From contig JAJEKV010000884.1 in NCBI GenBank assembly GCA_021234155.1, forward strand, positions 1 through 64,000: 64,000 nucleotides of DNA, given 5' to 3'. This stretch comes from Isoetes taiwanensis (lineage: Eukaryota > Streptophyta > Lycopodiopsida > Isoetales > Isoetaceae). Positions within the stretch are counted from its first letter, which is position 1; every line of letters starts with the position of its first letter. Below are positions 61,222 to 64,000 of this stretch, piece by piece. The notes beneath the pieces are model-generated. The model was not told where the DNA came from. It did not search any database and saw nothing but the letters and a program-made list of their open reading frames with translations. A program made the position numbers and the translations under genes.

Positions 61222-61911
61222 AAATACCTATTCAACAATTGCTTTCCCTCATGGCCACCTCACATTCTTGTTGTTTTGCTTGGCTTCTTTAAACTTTGCT
61301 AGTTCTTGTTTCTTTTCACGCAATTGCTCCGCCATTAAGATCGTCATTTACCCGGATGAATTTGCCTCTGGGTATTATGTCATTTTGCTTCCAAAACACG
61401 GAATCTCTCTTCTCGTTTTGCAAATTTTACTAGAATGTGCCATGTGCCATGCTCTCCTTCTTACCAATTGAGATGCTTGAGTGTCTTTGTTTGTTTGCAT
61501 ATCTTATGCAAAGAATTTTAGGCTTGTTTCTTTTGTATTCTCCTTCTCTTTCTCGGGAAGACCCACAATCTGAATATTCAAGGCCCTTTATTTCCTTTCT
61601 GCATCTCCACATATTCATGAATGCTTGCTTTGGATTCAGATATGCGATTCTTGGATCGAATCCTGCGTCACGTGTCTCTTGCGGTTCGTTGACATCCAAT
61701 TTCACCTTATCAATCTCATTTCTCATTTCTGTATGCTTGCCTTGACGTTTCATTCTGGATCGAGGGTTGCAATTTCAGCCATCGGCTTGTCTTCACGAAT
61801 CTTTTTGCCTCTGCCTAAATGCTGAGCTCTTTCGGACCATGGCCAAAGACATACGCTTTGATCAGGCATGTTCCCATCGATTCTTCCTCTATGCCTTTTA
61901 GGGCTTCCCAT
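61222..61911 (-). pseudogene. LINE ORF1p of the animal L1/Tx1 type (RRM plus C-terminal domain)
   Basis: ORF1p is the trimeric RNA-binding chaperone of L1 elements. The minus strand shows RALNIQIVGLPEKEKENTKE near 61540-61590, the signature start of the ORF1p RRM. In the next frame come HILVKFAKREERFRVLEAK (61400-61455), FIRVNDDL (near 61360) and LREKKQELAKFKEAKQNN (61275-61330), the C-terminal domain. The upstream part (KVKLDVNEPQETRDA in one frame) would be the coiled coil. Stops and shifts separate the pieces. This architecture differs from the DUF4283-type ORF1 in the LINE at 11984-16509 and is not the usual one in flowering plants. The start is uncertain (61782 or 61911). Confidence 0.8.
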
Positions 61912-62181
61912 CGTAGTTCTCTTCTTGGTGCCATGTCCCTCTTTTGCAGGGGTCGATAGCGACCACTAACGGCCTAGTCACGGACCTGTAATAGCCCAAC
62001 AAGTCCCATGTAGCGAAGCGAACACGTAACTAGCGACCACGAACTTTGAACACGTAACCAAATCACGGATGCTCAGTCCGACAACTGTAGCACGTAACCG
62101 TCCTTTGTAGCCACGGAGCAGTTCGACAAAAGCCACAGAGCAGGTCAGCGGGGCCCTGTAAGCCCAAAGCGGCGCCCACGA

Positions 62182-62495
<314 letters not shown>

Positions 62496-62960
62496 CCTTC
62501 CAGCTTTGCCTATGGCAAAAATATGTGGGTTAGACGCTCACTACAATTGTATAGAAGTATAGTATCAAAGGACGTAAGAGGAGTGACAAGTTTGTCTACC
62601 TTGTTGACTTAAAGTGCTTATCTAGTGCTTATGTTGCTTAAAACTATTTTAAAAAGAAGAGGATTGGTTGTCTACAAAGGTTATCTCCAAGGGTCTGGAT
62701 GTGGCAGATGACTACGTTCTTCAACACGCTCAAGATTGCATTGCTAAGGCTTATTTGTGTTTTACACTTGCCCATCATAAGAGACGCTTGATCTTTGACG
62801 TGCATTTGGGTGTGTGTGTCTAAGCATAGCAAGTTGCTTCACTAAATGGGTCTTGATTATCCTTTGAAATTATATTCTTGTATTTGCATTTTATCTTGTA
62901 GTTGCGCTCCTTGTTAAATAAAGTCTGATGTCCTAACGTCCTTCAAGCAAGCAAAAAAAG

Positions 62961-63053
62961 GAAAAAAAAAGGGGAGAGTTCTTATCTAGTGTCAAAACTT
63001 TGTCAAAGAAAAAAAAGGGGAGAGTTCTTATCTAGTGTCAAAACTTTGTCAAA
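62961..63053. repeat. Tandem duplication of a 47-bp unit
   Basis: A GAAAAAAAA-GGGGAGAGTTC unit ending ACTTTGTCAAA is present twice in a row (62961-63007, 63008-63053); they differ by one A in the A-run. Confidence 0.97.
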
Positions 63054-64000
63054 GTCGCAGTGCAAGATGTTTTTAAAGGAATGTCATAAATCCATTTATC
63101 AAATTTATATTGCATATTAGTCACAGTTTGTTATTCATCACAACAACAGTATACAATGTTTTGGAAAGGAATGAGTGGGGAGCTGAACATAGGAATAACA
63201 TCGAGCTATCCCATAAAAAGGAAATAACAAACTATGCATAGGCAAGAGTGAGGGCAGTGGGCTTGCTGTGGGCGGTTGGGGTTCTGACGGCGAAACTTTG
63301 ATCGGCGATATCTCTCTTATCTGGTGTCAGATTTTGGCGTGCTTAGGCTCTTTGGAAAGCTTGTTCCGGGCTCTTTCCGGTGGTGTATAGCATCAGCTGT
63401 TTTGCATGTGGTTTGTTGCTGCAAACAGCTGATTTCCGGACTGGTTCGGATGTCATGGCTCCTGCCAGACAGGCTGATGGGGGATCGATTGAGCCTCATG
63501 GCTTGGGGCTGAAGCCAAGGGAGATGGCGAGGAGGAAGAATCCTCCAGTAAAGGGGAAGAAGCCTTGGTCTCGACACGCATGAAGAAGGGGGGCTGTAGG
63601 AAGTGGCATGTACGGTTGGTGCGAGAGATAGGGAGCTCTTGGAATCCCCTTGGTTGAGAGGTATGTGGATTGCTCTTCCTCTCCATATAGTGCGAGACCC
63701 GGTAGATTGTGTTTTGGAGACTCCTGGGTCTTGATCCCATCAAGCATGCCCCTTTAGGCGGATCTGTGATGCCCTCTTCCCCGTGCTTGGGAAGGGATCA
63801 CTGTTGGTGATCGCCCTCTTCTAGGGTGCATGTAGGCGATGTGCCTCTGGGGTGCCCTGGATACCTCTCGGGATGCGGGGCAGTGCCCAACTCTGTCTTG
63901 CCCGGCCTGGCGAACAATGACCTTTGTTGCTCGCATCCTTTCGTAGGGTTTTGATTGGATCAAGGCTCGGGGTGTAGGACTGCGTGTTCAAGAGGCTACG
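63054..64000. other. No gene supported
   Basis: GC content rises after 63300. A 42-codon + frame with a fair start context (63453-63581, MAPARQADGGSIEPHGLGLK, ending basic WSRHA) is the best small-gene candidate, but I see no support beyond openness, and both strands are open here. 63750-63960 is GC-rich with GCCCTCTTC repeats. Confidence 0.3.

Noticed and set aside
62640-62830. ADDYVLQHAQDCIAKAYLCF then KRRLIFDV, faintly like the gypsy integrase C-terminal region
   Set aside because: Too short and too weak; no other integrase motif nearby.

Overview
The window is nuclear DNA from a land plant. The evidence is a long intronless P-class PPR gene with an organelle-targeting-like N-terminus, a replication protein A remnant with conserved splice sites, a histone H3 remnant, and plant-style LTR elements primed by initiator tRNA-Met. 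I cannot name the species. An L1 element with an animal/Tx1-type ORF1p and a Penelope-like reverse transcriptase hint at a non-angiosperm (fern, lycophyte or gymnosperm), but that is inference. Almost everything is mobile DNA in various stages of decay. Many reading frames are broken by small indels, which could be real decay or assembly error.

Layout. 1-11983: a large LTR element without recognisable gag-pol (5' LTR cut by the window edge, 3' LTR 10260-11983). Its interior carries an array of five two-tier hairpins. 11984-16509: a LINE with a DUF4283-type ORF1, interrupted by that LTR element. 16959-19618: a DNA element with 14-bp terminal inverted repeats. 20247-22945: a minisatellite, an RPA1-like C-terminal gene fragment, a SINE-like unit and short duplications. 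24070-25100: an unrecognised decayed coding stretch. 27259-29891: the PPR gene. 30171-32891: LINE scraps in opposite orientations and a minus-strand LTR. 33095-35322: a minisatellite, then a promoter-like segment and a 43-codon ORF. 40126-44976: a complete non-autonomous LTR element with a 91-codon ORF, and 16 bp beyond it a solo LTR with a perfect 5-bp target duplication. Both lie in the 3' flank of a decayed minus-strand Ty3/gypsy pol (45330-48340). 48367-50540: SINE-like unit, second hairpin array, histone H3 remnant, minisatellite.

51802-62371 is the most unusual part. Three related minus-strand LINE copies (52352-52940, 53100-54288, 57889-62182) are each bounded on one or both sides by long (GA/TC)n tracts, as expected for an L1-superfamily element that inserts into TC microsatellites. 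The nearly full-length copy encodes an L1/Tx1-style ORF1p. Beside it, also abutting a (TC)n tract, lies the only long uninterrupted mobile-element reading frame in the window: a Penelope-like reverse transcriptase with all catalytic motifs (56278-57762).

No operons, CRISPR arrays or rRNA genes are present. No convincing functional tRNA gene was seen. Apart from the PPR gene and small gene remnants, the biology here is retrotransposon nesting.
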